Source: Massilia aurea (GTDB lineage Bacteria; Pseudomonadota; Gammaproteobacteria; Burkholderiales; Burkholderiaceae_D). Taken from it: 64,000 nt of DNA. Below the pieces are notes generated by a model. It searched no databases. It saw nothing but the letters and a program-made list of their open reading frames with translations, and was not told the origin of the DNA. Position numbers and translations under genes: made by a program. Positions within the stretch are counted from its first letter, which is position 1, and each line of letters opens with the position of its first letter. This document shows, piece after piece, positions 49,030 through 60,603 of this stretch. The stretch spans positions 186,001-250,000 of the forward strand of contig NZ_JACHBX010000006.1 of NCBI RefSeq assembly GCF_014200505.1, in the 5' to 3' direction.

Positions 49030-49344
49030 ATGGACACCAACGAGACACTACGTGCGCATATCTCCGCATTGGTCGACGGCGAATTGCCGCAGGCCGATGC
49101 CGAGCTGGCGCTTGCCGCACTTCAAGAGAAGGATGGCAAAGCGGCGTGGGACCGGTACCACCTGATCAGGGACACGCTGCGCGCCACGCCGGCGCCAGTG
49201 TTGTCGCCCGGTTTTGCCGAACGGCTGGCGGCGCGCCTGGCGGCTGAGTCGGTGGAATTGGCGCCCGAAGGTGGCGATGGTGTCAGCGGCGCCACCGAGT
49301 CGACGGGCCAGGCAGCCATCCTCGCCAAGCGTGGTGCTTCCTGA
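49030..49344 (+). CDS. rseA: short anti-sigma-E factor RseA, no membrane segment
   Basis: The anti-sigma factor for RpoE. It starts MDTNETLRAHISALVDGELP, the conserved RpoE-binding N-terminal domain, with AAWDRYHLIRDTLRATPAP typical of RseA. It is only 104 residues (114 if GTG 49000 is used). It ends GQAAILAKRGAS without the transmembrane and periplasmic parts that DegS/RseP cleave in standard RseA. No rseB follows; mucD starts 133 bp later. Either RseA is truncated here by deletion, or this lineage has a soluble form. Confidence 0.75.
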   Translation: MDTNETLRAHISALVDGELPQADAELALAALQEKDGKAAWDRYHLIRDTLRATPAPVLSPGFAERLAARLAAESVELAPEGGDGVSGATESTGQAAILAKRGAS

Positions 49345-49477
49345 GCGGCGCTTCCTCCCCAGATCAGGCTGTCACGCTGTGCAGCCCGGGCTGCCCTGCA
49401 CGCGACACCTGGCGACGCGACAAAGCGCCGTTTTTGGCTTACCATTTGGTCAATCTTAGCCATTCAACAGCGAATCC

Positions 49478-50941
49478 ATGACCAGTAAAACTGCCAGCCT
49501 GATTTTGTCGGCACTGCTCGTGTCCGGCACCTCTGCATTCACCCTGTCGCCGGCCTGTGCCGCTGGCGCCGCGCCTGTGTCCGCGCCCACCGTCACGGGC
49601 TTGCCCGACTTCACCGATGTGATCGACAAGGTCGGCCCGGCCGTCGTGAACATCCGCACCACCGAGCGTGTCAGCACGCGCGGCGGGGCGCCTGGTGAAG
49701 AAGAAATGCAGGAATTCCTGCGCCGCTTCTTCGGCGGCCAGATGCCGCCGCGCGGCGGCCGGCGCGGCCCGCCGCAGGCCGAAGAAGAGCGTGAAGTCCA
49801 GCGCGGCGTCGGCTCCGGCTTCATCATTTCTGGCGATGGTTACGTGCTGACCAATGCCCACGTCGTCGAAGGCGCCGACGAAGTCACGGTCACGCTGACC
49901 GACCGCCGTGAATTCAAGGCCAAGGTGCTGGGCGCCGACCGCCGCTCGGACGTCGCACTGCTCAAGCTGACCGCCACCAACCTCCCATACCTGCGCACTG
50001 GCGACTCGAGCAAGATCCGCGTCGGCGAATGGGTGTTGGCGATCGGCTCGCCATTCGGCCTCGAAAATACGGTCACGGCCGGCATCATTTCGGCCAAGTC
50101 GCGCGACACGGGCGAATACCTGCCGCTGATCCAGAGCGACGTGGCGGTCAACCCCGGCAACTCGGGCGGTCCGCTGATCAATATGCGCGGCGAAGTCATC
50201 GGCATCAATTCGCAGATCGCCACGCTGTCCGGCGCGTACAACGGCATCTCGTTCGCGGTACCGATCGATGAAGTCACGCGCGTCTCCGAACAGCTCAAGG
50301 CCACCGGCAAGGTCACGCGGGGCCGCATCGGCGTACAGATCAGCGAAGTCACGCGCGACGTGGCCGAATCGCTGGGCCTGGGCAAGGCGCGCGGCGCCGA
50401 AGTCTCGATGGTCGAGGCGGGCGGGCCGGCCGAAAAGGGCGGCATCAAGGTTGGCGACATCATCCTGGCCTTCAACAGGCAGCCGGTGGAGACCACGCGC
50501 GACCTGCCACGCCTGGTGGGCGCCGCCAAGGTCGGCAGCCGCGCCAGCGTCACCGTCTGGCGCCGCGGTGCGCAGGTCGAGGTGCCGGTCACGATCGTCG
50601 AGCTGCAGGACGAGAAATCGACACCCGGCAAGCCTGCGGCGAAAAAGCCGGCACAGGGCGCGACGGCCAATGCACTCGGATTGACTTTGTCAGCCATCCC
50701 GCAGGCCGACCGCCGCCAGCTGGGCGTGGAGGGCGGCGTGCTGGTCGAGAGCGCAACGGGCGCTGCAGCCAGCGCCGGCATCGAGCCGGGTGACGCGCTC
50801 CTGCAGTGGAACAATACGCCGCTCACGAGCGTCGAACAGTTCGCGGGCTTGCTCGCCAAGCATGACAAGGCGAAGCCGGTGGCGTTGCTGGTGCAGCGCG
50901 ATGGCGCCACGCAATACCTGACCATCAAGCCGCGTCCCTGA
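49478..50941 (+). CDS. periplasmic serine protease MucD/DegQ
   Basis: An HtrA-type protease with a signal peptide (about 1-29, ending PACAA), a trypsin-like domain with the triad His128 (TNAHVV), Asp158 (RRSDVALL) and Ser229 (NPGNSGGP), and two PDZ domains (about 290-375 and 400-480). It is 487 residues long. The rpoE-rseA-mucD order identifies the MucD/DegP-like member of the sigma-E operon. A Gly/Arg/Pro-rich insert lies at about 85-100. The glutaredoxin-like gene starts in its stop codon (TGATG). Confidence 0.92.
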   Translation: MTSKTASLILSALLVSGTSAFTLSPACAAGAAPVSAPTVTGLPDFTDVIDKVGPAVVNIRTTERVSTRGGAPGEEEMQEFLRRFFGGQMPPRGGRRGPPQAEEEREVQRGVGSGFIISGDGYVLTNAHVVEGADEVTVTLTDRREFKAKVLGADRRSDVALLKLTATNLPYLRTGDSSKIRVGEWVLAIGSPFGLENTVTAGIISAKSRDTGEYLPLIQSDVAVNPGNSGGPLINMRGEVIGINSQIATLSGAYNGISFAVPIDEVTRVSEQLKATGKVTRGRIGVQISEVTRDVAESLGLGKARGAEVSMVEAGGPAEKGGIKVGDIILAFNRQPVETTRDLPRLVGAAKVGSRASVTVWRRGAQVEVPVTIVELQDEKSTPGKPAAKKPAQGATANALGLTLSAIPQADRRQLGVEGGVLVESATGAAASAGIEPGDALLQWNNTPLTSVEQFAGLLAKHDKAKPVALLVQRDGATQYLTIKPRP

Positions 50942-51246
50942 TGCGCCCAGTGCCCGCCGCGCCACCAGCATCGTTCACGCTGTATGCGCGCGGGTATTGC
51001 CACCTGTGCGACGACATGCTGGCAGCGCTGCAGGCTCTGGAAACACCTTCGCAGCCATTCGCCATCACTGTGGTCGACGTCGACGCCGATCCCGCGCTGG
51101 GGGCGCGCTTCGACGAGCTGGTGCCGGTACTGTATGGCGCGCTCGACCAGCCCGAGCTGTGCCATTACTTCCTCGACCGCGTCGCGGTGCTGGCCTACCT
51201 CGAGGGGCAGGCCCGAAATCCCGTTGGCCGTCCCGAAATCCGGTAA
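50941..51246 (+). CDS. glutaredoxin-family protein
   Basis: A 101-residue thioredoxin-fold protein with CHLC at 20-23 (YARGYCHLCDDM). It resembles the small glutaredoxin-like proteins found just before lepA in Burkholderiales. The GxPE-like C-terminus (AYLEGQARNPVGRPEIR) is atypical. Its ATG overlaps the mucD stop by one base, so it is co-translated. The target is unknown. Confidence 0.8.
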   Translation: MRPVPAAPPASFTLYARGYCHLCDDMLAALQALETPSQPFAITVVDVDADPALGARFDELVPVLYGALDQPELCHYFLDRVAVLAYLEGQARNPVGRPEIR

Positions 51247-51427
51247 AATGCCGGGTTGGCGTGTTTCAAGACGGCCCTCCCCAGAATTGTTTGCTTTGCC
51301 ATGGCGCTCGCCTGGGGACCGGCACGGCCCCGGCGCGGCGCTTTTTCTGTTTGCCGCGCGCGGCACGTGCACCCTGATTCAGTCGTATCCGCCGCATTCG
51401 CGGTCTATTTGGTTTTGAGCTCTGTTA

Positions 51428-53221
51428 ATGAACAACATACGTAACTTCTCCATCATCGCCCACATCGACCACGGTAAATCGACCCTGGCTGACCGCATCA
51501 TTCAGCTGTGCGGCGGCTTGTCGGACCGTGAAATGGATGCCCAGGTGCTCGATTCGATGGACCTGGAACGCGAGCGCGGCATCACCATCAAGGCCCAGAC
51601 CGCGGCCCTGCATTACAAGGCGCGCGATGGCCAGGTCTATAACCTGAACCTGATCGACACCCCGGGCCACGTCGACTTCTCGTACGAAGTGAGCCGCTCG
51701 CTGTCCGCCTGCGAAGGCGCGCTGCTGGTGGTCGACGCGTCGCAGGGCGTGGAAGCCCAGACGGTCGCCAACTGCTACACCGCACTCGACCTGGGTGTCG
51801 AAGTGGTGCCGATCCTGAACAAGATCGACTTGCCGCACGCCGACCCGGACAACGCGCGCAAGGAAATCGAAGACGTCATCGGCATCGACGCCAGCGACGC
51901 GACGATGTGCTCGGCCAAGACGGGTCTGGGCATCGAAGACGTGCTGGAAACGCTGATCGCCCGCGTGCCGCCACCAAAAGGCGATGCTGATGCGCCGCTG
52001 CAGGCGCTGATCGTCGACTCGTGGTACGACCCGTACGTCGGCGTCGTGATGCTGGTGCGCGTGATCAACGGCACGCTGCGCCCGAAAGACAAGATTCTCT
52101 TGATGGCGACCGGTTCGGTGAACCTGGTCGAAAGCATCGGCGTGTTCACGCCACGCTCGGTGTCGCTGCCGTCGCTGTCGGCCGGCCAGGTGGGCTTCAT
52201 CATCGCCGGCATCAAGGAACTGACCGCCGCGAAGGTCGGCGATACGGTGACCCTGGCCAACAAGCCGGCCGCTGAACCGCTGCCGGGCTTCAAGGAAGTC
52301 CAGCCGCAAGTGTTCGCCGGCCTGTTCCCGGTCGAGGCCAACCAGTACGATGCGCTGCGCGATTCGCTGGAAAAGCTCAAGCTGAACGATGCGGCCCTGA
52401 TGTACGAACCAGAAGTCTCGCAGGCGCTGGGCTTCGGCTTCCGCTGCGGCTTCCTGGGCCTGTTGCACATGGAAATCGTGCAGGAACGCCTCGAGCGCGA
52501 ATTCGACATGGACCTGATCACGACAGCCCCGACCGTCGTGTACGAAGTCGAAATGCGCGACGGCACCATGATCCGCGTCGACAATCCATCGAAGATGCCG
52601 GAACCGTCAAAAATCAACGAAGTGCGCGAGCCGATCGTCGACGTCAATCTGTACATGCCGCAAGAATACGTGGGCGCCGTCATGACGCTGTGTAACGGCA
52701 AGCGCGGCATCCAGATGGACATGGCCTACCACGGTCGCCAGGTGAAACTGCACTACGAAATCCCGATGGCCGAGATCGTGCTGGACTTCTTCGATCGCCT
52801 GAAGTCGACCTCGCGCGGTTACGCGTCGATGGATTACGAGTTCAAGGAAAACCGCGCCGCCGACGTCGTCAAGGTCGATATGCTAATCAACAGCGAGAAG
52901 GTCGATGCGCTGGCGATCATCGTGCACCGCGCCAACGCGCCATACCGTGGCCGCCAGGTGGCTGCGAAGATGCGCGAACTGATTCCGCGCCAGATGTTCG
53001 ACGTGGCGATCCAGGCCGCCATTGGCGCAACGATCATTTCGCGCGAAAACGTGAAAGCGCTGCGCAAGAACGTGCTGGCCAAGTGCTACGGCGGCGACAT
53101 TTCCCGTAAAAAGAAACTGCTCGAGAAACAAAAGGCAGGTAAGAAGCGCATGAAGCAGGTCGGTTCGGTGGAGATTCCACAAGAAGCGTTCCTGGCGATC
53201 CTCCAGGTGGAAGACAAATAA
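51428..53221 (+). CDS. lepA: elongation factor 4
   Basis: A translational GTPase that back-translocates or remodels ribosomes, near EF-G in structure. The 597 residues have [11 protein letters not shown] (9-19), [16 protein letters not shown], and the C-terminal domain ending in basic [17 protein letters not shown] typical of LepA. It is followed by lepB, with a 1-bp overlap (TAATG). Confidence 0.96.
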   Translation: MNNIRNFSIIAHIDHGKSTLADRIIQLCGGLSDREMDAQVLDSMDLERERGITIKAQTAALHYKARDGQVYNLNLIDTPGHVDFSYEVSRSLSACEGALLVVDASQGVEAQTVANCYTALDLGVEVVPILNKIDLPHADPDNARKEIEDVIGIDASDATMCSAKTGLGIEDVLETLIARVPPPKGDADAPLQALIVDSWYDPYVGVVMLVRVINGTLRPKDKILLMATGSVNLVESIGVFTPRSVSLPSLSAGQVGFIIAGIKELTAAKVGDTVTLANKPAAEPLPGFKEVQPQVFAGLFPVEANQYDALRDSLEKLKLNDAALMYEPEVSQALGFGFRCGFLGLLHMEIVQERLEREFDMDLITTAPTVVYEVEMRDGTMIRVDNPSKMPEPSKINEVREPIVDVNLYMPQEYVGAVMTLCNGKRGIQMDMAYHGRQVKLHYEIPMAEIVLDFFDRLKSTSRGYASMDYEFKENRAADVVKVDMLINSEKVDALAIIVHRANAPYRGRQVAAKMRELIPRQMFDVAIQAAIGATIISRENVKALRKNVLAKCYGGDISRKKKLLEKQKAGKKRMKQVGSVEIPQEAFLAILQVEDK

Positions 53222-54150
53222 TGAACCTGCAACCCGTGTTGAGCAATTTCGCCCTGATCCTGTTCGTGCTGATGGTCATCACGGGCATCATCTGGTGCCT
53301 GGACCGGTTTGTGTTGGCAAAGCAACGCCGGCGCGCCGCCGATGCCGCGCTGCGCGAATACGATGCGCGCAACGCCAAGCTGGTGGCCGAGGGCATCAAG
53401 GTCGACCACAATGGCAACCGCGCCGCGATCGAAGCGGCGCACGTGCGCCAGCCGACCTGGGTCGAGTACTCGGGCAGCTTCTTCCCGGTGATTGCCATGG
53501 TGTTCATCCTGCGTTCGTTCTTGTGGGAGCCGTTCAAGATCCCGTCGTCGTCGATGGTGCCGACGCTGCTGGTGGGCGACTTTATCCTGGTGAACAAGTA
53601 CACCTACGGTATCCGCCTGCCGATCATCAACAAAAAAATTATCCAGATCAATGACCCGCAGCGGGGCGACGTGATGGTGTTTAAATATCCGAAGGACATG
53701 AGCCAGGATTACATCAAGCGCGTCGTCGGCGTGCCTGGTGATACCATCACCTACGAAGACAAGCGCCTGACCGTCAATGGCAAGGCCGTCGAGTACACGC
53801 CGCTGGACGATTACCTGGACGACCAGCATCCGGTCTACCACAAGCAGCTCGAAGAAAAACTGCCGAGCCCGGGCGGCTTTACGCAACACCGCATCCTGAA
53901 CACGGCCGATCGCCGCAACTTTGACTTCCCCAGCGTCGAGCAGTTCCCGCTGCGCGAAGCCTGCGACTATACGGAAGACAAATTCACCTGCGTCGTGCCG
54001 GCTGGCCAGTATTTCATGATGGGCGATAACCGCGACAACAGCGCCGACAGCCGCTACTGGGGCTTCGTGCCGGACCGTAATATCGTGGGCAAGGCATTCG
54101 TCGTCTGGATGAACTTTGGCAACTTCAAGCGCGTTGGCGGCATTCATTAA
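53221..54150 (+). CDS. lepB: signal peptidase I
   Basis: Cleaves signal peptides of secreted proteins at the periplasmic face. The 309 residues have two N-terminal transmembrane segments (about 9-27 and 87-100). The catalytic Ser111 (PSSSMVPTL) and Lys167 (DYIKRVVGVPGD) are present, plus the box E motif MGDNRDNSADSRYWG. It follows lepA in the usual lepA-lepB-rnc order. Confidence 0.96.
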   Translation: MNLQPVLSNFALILFVLMVITGIIWCLDRFVLAKQRRRAADAALREYDARNAKLVAEGIKVDHNGNRAAIEAAHVRQPTWVEYSGSFFPVIAMVFILRSFLWEPFKIPSSSMVPTLLVGDFILVNKYTYGIRLPIINKKIIQINDPQRGDVMVFKYPKDMSQDYIKRVVGVPGDTITYEDKRLTVNGKAVEYTPLDDYLDDQHPVYHKQLEEKLPSPGGFTQHRILNTADRRNFDFPSVEQFPLREACDYTEDKFTCVVPAGQYFMMGDNRDNSADSRYWGFVPDRNIVGKAFVVWMNFGNFKRVGGIH

Positions 54151-54160
54151 AGAGGTGCGT

Positions 54161-54547
54161 ATGGTCCGGAGCAAACAGCAGGGCGTCACCTTGACCGGCC
54201 TGATCGTGGCCCTTGCCGTGATCGGCCTCGTGCTGGTCTTTGCGATGCGCATGATTCCGGCCTATATCGAGTACAACGCGATCAAGACCGCGATCGTCAA
54301 GACCAAGGCCGAAGGCGGAACCGTGCGGGCGATGCAGGCAGCGTTCGATCGCAATACCAGCATCAACGACGTCGAAGCCATCCGCGGCACCGACCTGGTC
54401 TTCACACGCGACGATGGCGACCTCGAGATCAGCTTCGCCTACGAAAAACGCCTGCCACTGGCCGGCAACGTCAGCATCCTCATCGATTTTTCCGGCACCA
54501 CGGACCCGAGCGGCATCGTCGCCGAGGCCAGCACCGCCGCACCGTAA
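54161..54547 (+). CDS. DUF4845 small membrane protein
   Basis: A 128-residue protein with a basic start (MVRSKQQG), one transmembrane segment (about 11-29, [18 protein letters not shown]) and a short soluble domain with [19 protein letters not shown]. This is the DUF4845 pattern commonly found between lepB and rnc. Function unknown. AGAGG lies upstream of ATG 54161. It begins 10 bp after lepB. Confidence 0.82.
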   Translation: MVRSKQQGVTLTGLIVALAVIGLVLVFAMRMIPAYIEYNAIKTAIVKTKAEGGTVRAMQAAFDRNTSINDVEAIRGTDLVFTRDDGDLEISFAYEKRLPLAGNVSILIDFSGTTDPSGIVAEASTAAP

Positions 54548-54615
54548 CCGTACTTTCACGCCATATGGACTTCGTGGCAGGGCGCCTGGCGCCGGCCACG
54601 CACACGACACCGACA

Positions 54616-55434
54616 ATGAATCATCAGTTATTGCAGACGCGCTTGGGCTATACATTCCGGGATGCCGGGCTGCTTCAGCAAGCCCTGACCCACCGTAGCC
54701 ATAGCGCGCTGCATAACGAGCGCCTCGAATTTCTGGGCGACTCGATCCTGAACTGCGTCGTCGCCTCGATCCTGTACGAGCGCTATCGCGGCCTGGACGA
54801 GGGCGACCTGTCGCGCCTGCGCGCCAATCTCGTCAAGCAGCAGGCGCTGTTCGAAATCGCCCAGAAGCTCGACCTGTCGCAGTTCCTGCGCCTGGGTGAG
54901 GGTGAACTGAAATCGGGTGGCTTCCGTCGCCCCTCGATCCTGGCCGACACGCTCGAAGCCCTGCTGGGCGCGATCTTCCTCGATGCCGGGTTCGACAGCG
55001 CGCGCGACGTGATCCGTGCCTTTTACATTCCGCTGCTCGATACGGTCGACCCCGGCACGCTGGGCAAGGACGCCAAGACGCTGCTGCAGGAATTTTTGCA
55101 GGCCAAGCGGATCGCGCTGCCGACGTATAATGTGGTGGCCACGCACGGCGCTGCGCACAGCCAGGAATTCGAAGTCGAATGCCTGGTGCCCAAATTGAGT
55201 GTGCAAGTGTTCGGGCGCGGTGGCAGCCGCCGCGCCGCCGAGCAGGCTGCGGCCAGCCTGGCCCTGGGCGCCGCCCAGAAGGCGCTGGCCAAGTCGCCCG
55301 TCAGCCGCAAGGCCAAGCCGCGCACGGCCCAGCTCAAGCTGGCCGGCATCGCCACCAATCAGGGCGGCGCCCCAGACCAATCCTTGGCGCCGGCTGCGGC
55401 AAAGCCAGAACAACCAGGAAGCAAAAAAGCATGA
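54616..55434 (+). CDS. rnc: ribonuclease III
   Basis: A double-strand-specific RNase that processes rRNA and mRNA. The 272 residues contain the catalytic ERLEFLGDS (35-43), a later acidic cluster ([11 protein letters not shown]) and a double-stranded RNA-binding domain (about 155-225). The C-terminus extends into an Ala/Pro/Lys-rich tail beyond the E. coli length (226). I chose ATG 54616 because [14 protein letters not shown] fits the family, while the upstream frame is a leader. era overlaps by 4 bp. Confidence 0.94.
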   Translation: MNHQLLQTRLGYTFRDAGLLQQALTHRSHSALHNERLEFLGDSILNCVVASILYERYRGLDEGDLSRLRANLVKQQALFEIAQKLDLSQFLRLGEGELKSGGFRRPSILADTLEALLGAIFLDAGFDSARDVIRAFYIPLLDTVDPGTLGKDAKTLLQEFLQAKRIALPTYNVVATHGAAHSQEFEVECLVPKLSVQVFGRGGSRRAAEQAAASLALGAAQKALAKSPVSRKAKPRTAQLKLAGIATNQGGAPDQSLAPAAAKPEQPGSKKA

Positions 55435-56327
55435 ACGCCATCCCCGACAATTTCCGCTGCGGCTATATCGCCATCGTTGGCCGTCCAAACGTCGGCAAGT
55501 CGACGCTGATGAACGTCCTGATCGGCGCCAAGGTGTCGATCACGTCGCGCAAGGCGCAGACCACCCGCCACCGCATCACCGGCATCCAGACCCGCGACGA
55601 CGCCCAGTTCATCTACGTCGACACCCCGGGCTTCCAGACCCGGCATGCCAATGCGCTGAACAAGACGCTCAACAAGACCGTCTCGAACACGCTGATCTCG
55701 GCCGACGTCGTGCTGTACCTGCTCGAGGCGGGCACGTTCGGTCCGGCCGACCAGCAAGTGCTGGAACTGTTGCCAAAGAACGTGCCGGTGATCCTGGTGC
55801 TGAACAAGTCCGACCACGTCAAGGACAAGGCCGTGTTGATGCCGTTCGCGCAAAAGATCGCCGCGATGCGTGAATTTGCCGCTGTCGTGCCGGTCTCGGC
55901 CAAGCTGCGCTTCCAGACCGATGCGCTGGAAAACGAGATCAAGAACCACCTGCCGCAGAATGCGCCCGTGTTCGGTCCGGACGACATCACCGACCGCAGC
56001 GAAAAGTTCCTTGCCGCCGAGATCGTTCGCGAAAAAGTGTTCCGCCTGTCGGGCGACGAATTGCCGTACACCAGCACCGTGCTGATCGAGCAGTTCCTGC
56101 AAGAGGGCAATCTGCGCCGCGTGTTCGCCGCCATCCTGGTCGAGCGCGACACCCATAAATCGATGATCATCGGTAACAAGGGTGCGCGCCTGAAAGAAAT
56201 CTCGACGCAGTCGCGCCTCGATATGGAAAAACTGTTCGGCGGCCCCGTGTACCTGGAAATCTGGGTCAAGGTCAAATCGGGCTGGGCCGACAACGAAATG
56301 GGCCTGCGCGCCTACGGTTACGAGTAA
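55431..56327 (+). CDS. era: GTPase Era
   Basis: Binds 16S rRNA in 30S assembly and links it to growth. The 298 residues have G1 GRPNVGKS (17-24), DTPGF, NKSD and a C-terminal KH domain ([20 protein letters not shown]). It overlaps rnc by 4 bp (ATGA), so it is translationally coupled. Confidence 0.96.
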   Translation: MNAIPDNFRCGYIAIVGRPNVGKSTLMNVLIGAKVSITSRKAQTTRHRITGIQTRDDAQFIYVDTPGFQTRHANALNKTLNKTVSNTLISADVVLYLLEAGTFGPADQQVLELLPKNVPVILVLNKSDHVKDKAVLMPFAQKIAAMREFAAVVPVSAKLRFQTDALENEIKNHLPQNAPVFGPDDITDRSEKFLAAEIVREKVFRLSGDELPYTSTVLIEQFLQEGNLRRVFAAILVERDTHKSMIIGNKGARLKEISTQSRLDMEKLFGGPVYLEIWVKVKSGWADNEMGLRAYGYE

Positions 56328-56351
56328 GTTCCCGGAGCGCGCCCACACAGC

Positions 56352-57182
56352 ATGCCGAGCCACGATGACCTGATCGACGACGCGCCCGAGCAGGCGGCGC
56401 CACCGCCCGCCAAGCGGACCCGCGCGTCGGGCAGTGCATCGGCCAACGCATCTTCCAGGACCTCGGCGCGTGATGGCCGTGTCATCGGCCAGCCCGGCTT
56501 CGTGCTGCACAGCTATCCCTACAAAGAAACCAGCCTGATCATCGACATGTTCACGCGCGATCATGGTCGCGTGGGTGTCGTGGCCAAGGGCGCCAAGCGC
56601 CCGTTCTCCAAGCTGCGGGGCGTGCTGCAAACCTTCCAGCCGCTGTCCGTGTCGTGGAGCGGCAAATCCGAACTGCGCACGCTGATCGACGCCGAATGGG
56701 TCGGCGGCATGCTCCCGCTGGAGCGCACTGCGCTGCTGTGCGGCTTCTACCTCAACGAACTCCTCGTCAAGCTGCTGGCGCGGGACGACCGCCATCCGGC
56801 CCTGTTCGATCACTATGTCTCGACCTTGAACCAGTTGGCGCACGGCGAACCTGCGCAAATTGTCTTGCGAAAATTCGAACGGGCCTTACTTAAGGAGACA
56901 GGGGTTGCTGCCGACCTGAGTCGCTGCACGACCACGCGCAGCCGGGTGGAGGTGGGCGGTGACTATGTGGTGGACCCCGAACGCGGCGCCCGCGAGGCTG
57001 GTGCCGGCGAAGTCTGGCCAGTGGTGCTGGGCAAGACACTGCTGGACATGGAGCGCGAAGACTATACTGACCCGGCCACGCAGGCGCAGAGCAAGCAATT
57101 GATGCGCTTCCTGCTGGCGCACCACCTGGGCGGCCAGCCGCTCAACACGCGCCAGATCCTGATCGACTTGATGCAACTGTAA
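56352..57182 (+). CDS. recO: DNA repair protein RecO
   Basis: Assists RecA loading on SSB-coated DNA (RecFOR pathway). The 276 residues have a low-complexity N-terminal extension of about 45 residues (Ala/Ser/Pro/Arg) before the OB-fold start ([20 protein letters not shown]). The helical C-domain includes [15 protein letters not shown]. The extension could be a false start, but no better ribosome-binding site was seen. It begins 24 bp after era. Confidence 0.93.
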   Translation: MPSHDDLIDDAPEQAAPPPAKRTRASGSASANASSRTSARDGRVIGQPGFVLHSYPYKETSLIIDMFTRDHGRVGVVAKGAKRPFSKLRGVLQTFQPLSVSWSGKSELRTLIDAEWVGGMLPLERTALLCGFYLNELLVKLLARDDRHPALFDHYVSTLNQLAHGEPAQIVLRKFERALLKETGVAADLSRCTTTRSRVEVGGDYVVDPERGAREAGAGEVWPVVLGKTLLDMEREDYTDPATQAQSKQLMRFLLAHHLGGQPLNTRQILIDLMQL

Positions 57183-57198
57183 AACAAGAGCAAACACC

Positions 57199-57981
57199 AT
57201 GAGCTTCCTGCAACCCGTTGGCCAGGTGATCGACCTGGGCGTGAACATCGACCACATCGCCACCGTGCGCAATGCACGCGGCACGACTTATCCCGATCCG
57301 CTGCGCGGCGCGCTGCTGGCCGAGCAGGCCGGCGCCGACCTGATCACGCTGCACCTGCGTGAAGACCGCCGCCACATCCGCGACGCCGACGTCATCGCGC
57401 TGCGCCCGCTGCTGGCCACCCGCATGAACCTGGAAGCGGCCGTCACGCGCGAGATGATCGACTTCGCCTGTCGCGTCAAGCCGCAGGACGTGTGCCTGGT
57501 GCCCGAGCGGCGCGAAGAAGTCACGACCGAAGGTGGCCTTGATGTCGTGCGCTACTACAACGAGGTCGAGGCGGCGGTGAAGCAGCTGAAGGACGAGGGC
57601 ATCCGCGTCTCGCTGTTCATCGATGCCGACGCGCGCCAGATCGAAGCTGCGGCCGCCGTCGGCGCCACCGTGATCGAGCTGCACACGGGCCGCTACGCCG
57701 AGGCCACGCCGGACGAAGTCGCGCACGAGCTCGAACGCATCCGCCTGGGCGCGCGTGAAGGCGTCCAGCGCGGCCTGCGCGTGAATGCCGGCCACGGCCT
57801 GCACTACACCAACGTCCAGCCGATCGCCGCCATCAAGGACCTGCATGAGCTGAACATCGGCCATGCCATCGTCGGCCACGCCTTGTTTGTGGGCTTCGAA
57901 AACGCCGTGCGCGAGATGAAGGCGATCATGGTCGCGGCGCGCCTGGGCACGGCCTATACGAGCGGGACCGAGCCGGCATGA
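57199..57981 (+). CDS. pdxJ: pyridoxine 5'-phosphate synthase
   Basis: Condenses 1-deoxyxylulose-5-phosphate with aminoacetone phosphate to make pyridoxine 5'-phosphate. The 260 residues carry [35 protein letters not shown], and INVGHAIV-type C-terminal blocks ([13 protein letters not shown]). It overlaps acpS by 4 bp. Confidence 0.95.
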   Translation: MSFLQPVGQVIDLGVNIDHIATVRNARGTTYPDPLRGALLAEQAGADLITLHLREDRRHIRDADVIALRPLLATRMNLEAAVTREMIDFACRVKPQDVCLVPERREEVTTEGGLDVVRYYNEVEAAVKQLKDEGIRVSLFIDADARQIEAAAAVGATVIELHTGRYAEATPDEVAHELERIRLGAREGVQRGLRVNAGHGLHYTNVQPIAAIKDLHELNIGHAIVGHALFVGFENAVREMKAIMVAARLGTAYTSGTEPA

Positions 57982-58385
57982 TCTACGGCATCGGCACCGA
58001 CATCGTCCAGATTTCGCGCGTGGAAGCAGCGCTGGCACGCAGCGGCCCACGCTTTGCCGAAAAAGTCCTCGGCCCGGAAGAGCTGGCCAAGTATCACGCC
58101 CGCAGCGCCAAGAACGCGGTGCGCGGGCTGCGCTTTTTGGCAACCCGTTTTTCGGCCAAGGAAGCGTTCTCGAAAGCCATCGGCACCGGGATCCGCATGC
58201 CGATGACCTGGCGCTCGATGCAGATGCTCAATGCCCCGAGCGGCAAGCCGATGATCGTCTGCAGCGGCGCGCTCGAAGAATTCATGCAGCAGAACCGGCT
58301 CAGCGCCCAGGTGTCGATCAGCGACGAAGCCGATTACGGCGTCGCGTTCGTCATCGTCACCCAGGCCCCTGCGCCAGTAGCCTGA
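57978..58385 (+). CDS. acpS: holo-ACP synthase
   Basis: Transfers 4'-phosphopantetheine from CoA to Ser37 of AcpP. The 135 residues have [15 protein letters not shown], with Asp8, and [14 protein letters not shown], with Glu62, the metal-binding pair. It overlaps pdxJ by 4 bp (ATGA). Confidence 0.95.
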   Translation: MIYGIGTDIVQISRVEAALARSGPRFAEKVLGPEELAKYHARSAKNAVRGLRFLATRFSAKEAFSKAIGTGIRMPMTWRSMQMLNAPSGKPMIVCSGALEEFMQQNRLSAQVSISDEADYGVAFVIVTQAPAPVA

Positions 58386-58403
58386 CCCCTTTTCAAGAGA
58401 TTC

Positions 58404-60404
58404 ATGTCCGAAGCAAAGCCCGTCGTACCCACCACGTCCACCGACAGCGGTGTCGAACTCACGCCCGAACTGACGGCGCGCCTGGGGCGCGAACGCCTGG
58501 CGGAGGCGCGTGAGCAGTCGCGCGCCGAGGCCAACCGCGAACTGAGCCCGAAGGTCGAGCCCGACGTGCGCGCGCAGGTGCTCGCGACCGTCAATCGCCT
58601 GCCGGGCCTGCCCGGCGTCTACCGTTATTTCGACGCGGCCGAGAACGTGCTGTACGTCGGCAAGGCGCGCAACCTGAAGAACCGCGTCTCGAGCTATTTC
58701 CAGAAGAACCTGTCGAGTCCGCGCATCGCGATGATGGTGTCGCAGATCGCGCGCCTGGAAACGACGATCGTCAGCAGCGAGGCCGAAGCACTGATCCTCG
58801 AAAACAACCTGATCAAGTCGCTCAAGCCGCGCTACAACATCCTGTTTCGCGACGATAAATCGTACCCGTACATCAAGATTACGGGCGGCGAGGCGCCGCG
58901 CATGGCGTATTACCGCGGCGCGCTCGACAAGCGCAACCAGTACTTCGGCCCGTTTCCAAGCGCCTGGGCCGCCAAAGAGTCGATCCAGCTGCTGCAGCGC
59001 GTGTTCATGCTGCGCACCTGTGAAGACAGCGTGTACGCCAACCGCACGCGGCCGTGCCTGCTGCACCAGATCGGCCGCTGCAGCGCGCCGTGCGTCAAGC
59101 TGATCGAGCCGGAGCAGTACAAGCTCGACGTCGAGAACGCCGCGCGCTTCCTGCGCGGGCGCCAGAGCGAGGTCATGGCGGACCTGCAGAACAAGATGCA
59201 GACCTACGCAATGGACCTGAAGTTCGAGCAGGCGGCCGGTGTGCGCAACCAGATCCAGGCGCTGTCGAAAGTGCTGCACGCGCAGAGCATGGAAACCGTG
59301 GGCGACGCCGACGTCGACGTCATTGCCGTCGTGCTGCAGGGTGGGCGCGCCTGCGTCAACCTGGCGATGGTGCGCGGCGGACGGCACCTGGGCGACCGCG
59401 CCTACTTCCCGAGCCATGTCGGCGAGTCGCTGGGCGAATGCCCGCTCGACGTCGAGGTGCTGTGCGCGTTCCTGGCACAGCACTACGCGGGCCAGTTCAT
59501 CCCGGGCACGCTGATCCTGAACGTGGAGTTCGACCAGCCCGAGCTGATCCTGGCGCTCAGCGAGCAATGCGGCCACCGCATCAACCTAGTACTGCAGCCG
59601 GGCGGGCAACGCCGCCAGTGGCTCGAGATGGCGCAGAAGGGCGGCGAGATCGCGCTGGCGCGCCTGCTGTCCGAGCAGGGCTCGCAGCAACTGCGCACGC
59701 GCGCGCTGGCCGACACGCTGGGGCTGGAGACCGACGATCTCGACGCACTGCGGATCGAATGCTTCGACATCAGCCACACGGCGGGCGAGGCGACGCAGGC
59801 GTCGTGCGTCGTGTTCCACCACCACGCGATGCAGAACGGCGAGTACCGCCGCTTCAACATCAACGGCATCACGCCGGGCGACGATTACGCGGCGATGCGG
59901 CAGGTGCTGATGCGCCGCTACGAGAAAGTGGCAGCCGAGGTGCTGGCCGGCGCCGGCGTGATGCCCGACATCGTGCTGGTCGACGGCGGCAAGGGCCAGG
60001 TCGAGATGGCGCGCCAGGTGTTTACCGAGCTGGGGCTGGACCTGTCGATGATCGTCGGCGTGGCCAAGGGGGAAGGGCGCCGCGTGGGCCTGGAAACCCT
60101 GATCTTCGCCGATGGCCGCCCGGCGCAGGAACTGGGCAAGGAATCGGCGGCGCTGATGCTGGTGGCCCTGATCCGCGACGAGGCGCACCGCTTCGCCATC
60201 ACCGGCATGCGCGCCAAGCGCGCCAAGGCGCGCCAGGCGTCGCGCCTGGAAGAGATCGAAGGTATCGGTGCCAAACGCCGCCAGCGCCTTCTGGCGCGCT
60301 TTGGTGGCCTGCGCGGGGTCATCGATGCCAGTGTCGAAGACCTGATGACGGTCGAGGGCATTTCGAGCGCCCTGGCCGAAGAAATTTACCGGCAATTGCA
60401 CTGA
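58404..60404 (+). CDS. uvrC: excinuclease ABC subunit C
   Basis: The dual-incision nuclease of UvrABC repair. The 666 residues have an N-terminal GIY-YIG domain (GVYRYF at 71-76, YVGKARN at 84-90), a UVR region (about 255-275), the RNase-H-like C-nuclease ([19 protein letters not shown]), and terminal helix-hairpin-helix motifs ([15 protein letters not shown]). The GIY-YIG domain starts about 50 residues later than in E. coli, giving a charged extension. It begins 18 bp after acpS. Confidence 0.95.
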   Translation: MSEAKPVVPTTSTDSGVELTPELTARLGRERLAEAREQSRAEANRELSPKVEPDVRAQVLATVNRLPGLPGVYRYFDAAENVLYVGKARNLKNRVSSYFQKNLSSPRIAMMVSQIARLETTIVSSEAEALILENNLIKSLKPRYNILFRDDKSYPYIKITGGEAPRMAYYRGALDKRNQYFGPFPSAWAAKESIQLLQRVFMLRTCEDSVYANRTRPCLLHQIGRCSAPCVKLIEPEQYKLDVENAARFLRGRQSEVMADLQNKMQTYAMDLKFEQAAGVRNQIQALSKVLHAQSMETVGDADVDVIAVVLQGGRACVNLAMVRGGRHLGDRAYFPSHVGESLGECPLDVEVLCAFLAQHYAGQFIPGTLILNVEFDQPELILALSEQCGHRINLVLQPGGQRRQWLEMAQKGGEIALARLLSEQGSQQLRTRALADTLGLETDDLDALRIECFDISHTAGEATQASCVVFHHHAMQNGEYRRFNINGITPGDDYAAMRQVLMRRYEKVAAEVLAGAGVMPDIVLVDGGKGQVEMARQVFTELGLDLSMIVGVAKGEGRRVGLETLIFADGRPAQELGKESAALMLVALIRDEAHRFAITGMRAKRAKARQASRLEEIEGIGAKRRQRLLARFGGLRGVIDASVEDLMTVEGISSALAEEIYRQLH

Positions 60405-60603
60405 AGATCGGCAGAGACCTGCGGTGCCCCATGGCGCCGCCAATCTCTGCACCCGGTGTCAACCGGCACCGTGCCACAGCCGTTGAGCTTGCACGCACCG
60501 CAGCGTCCGCTGTTCGTCGACATTACCGACGAGTCAACTGGCCCAAACCCCCTTAGCCATGTAGACTTACGGCCAAGCATTTTCCACGGTAATCAGCTCC
60601 CCC

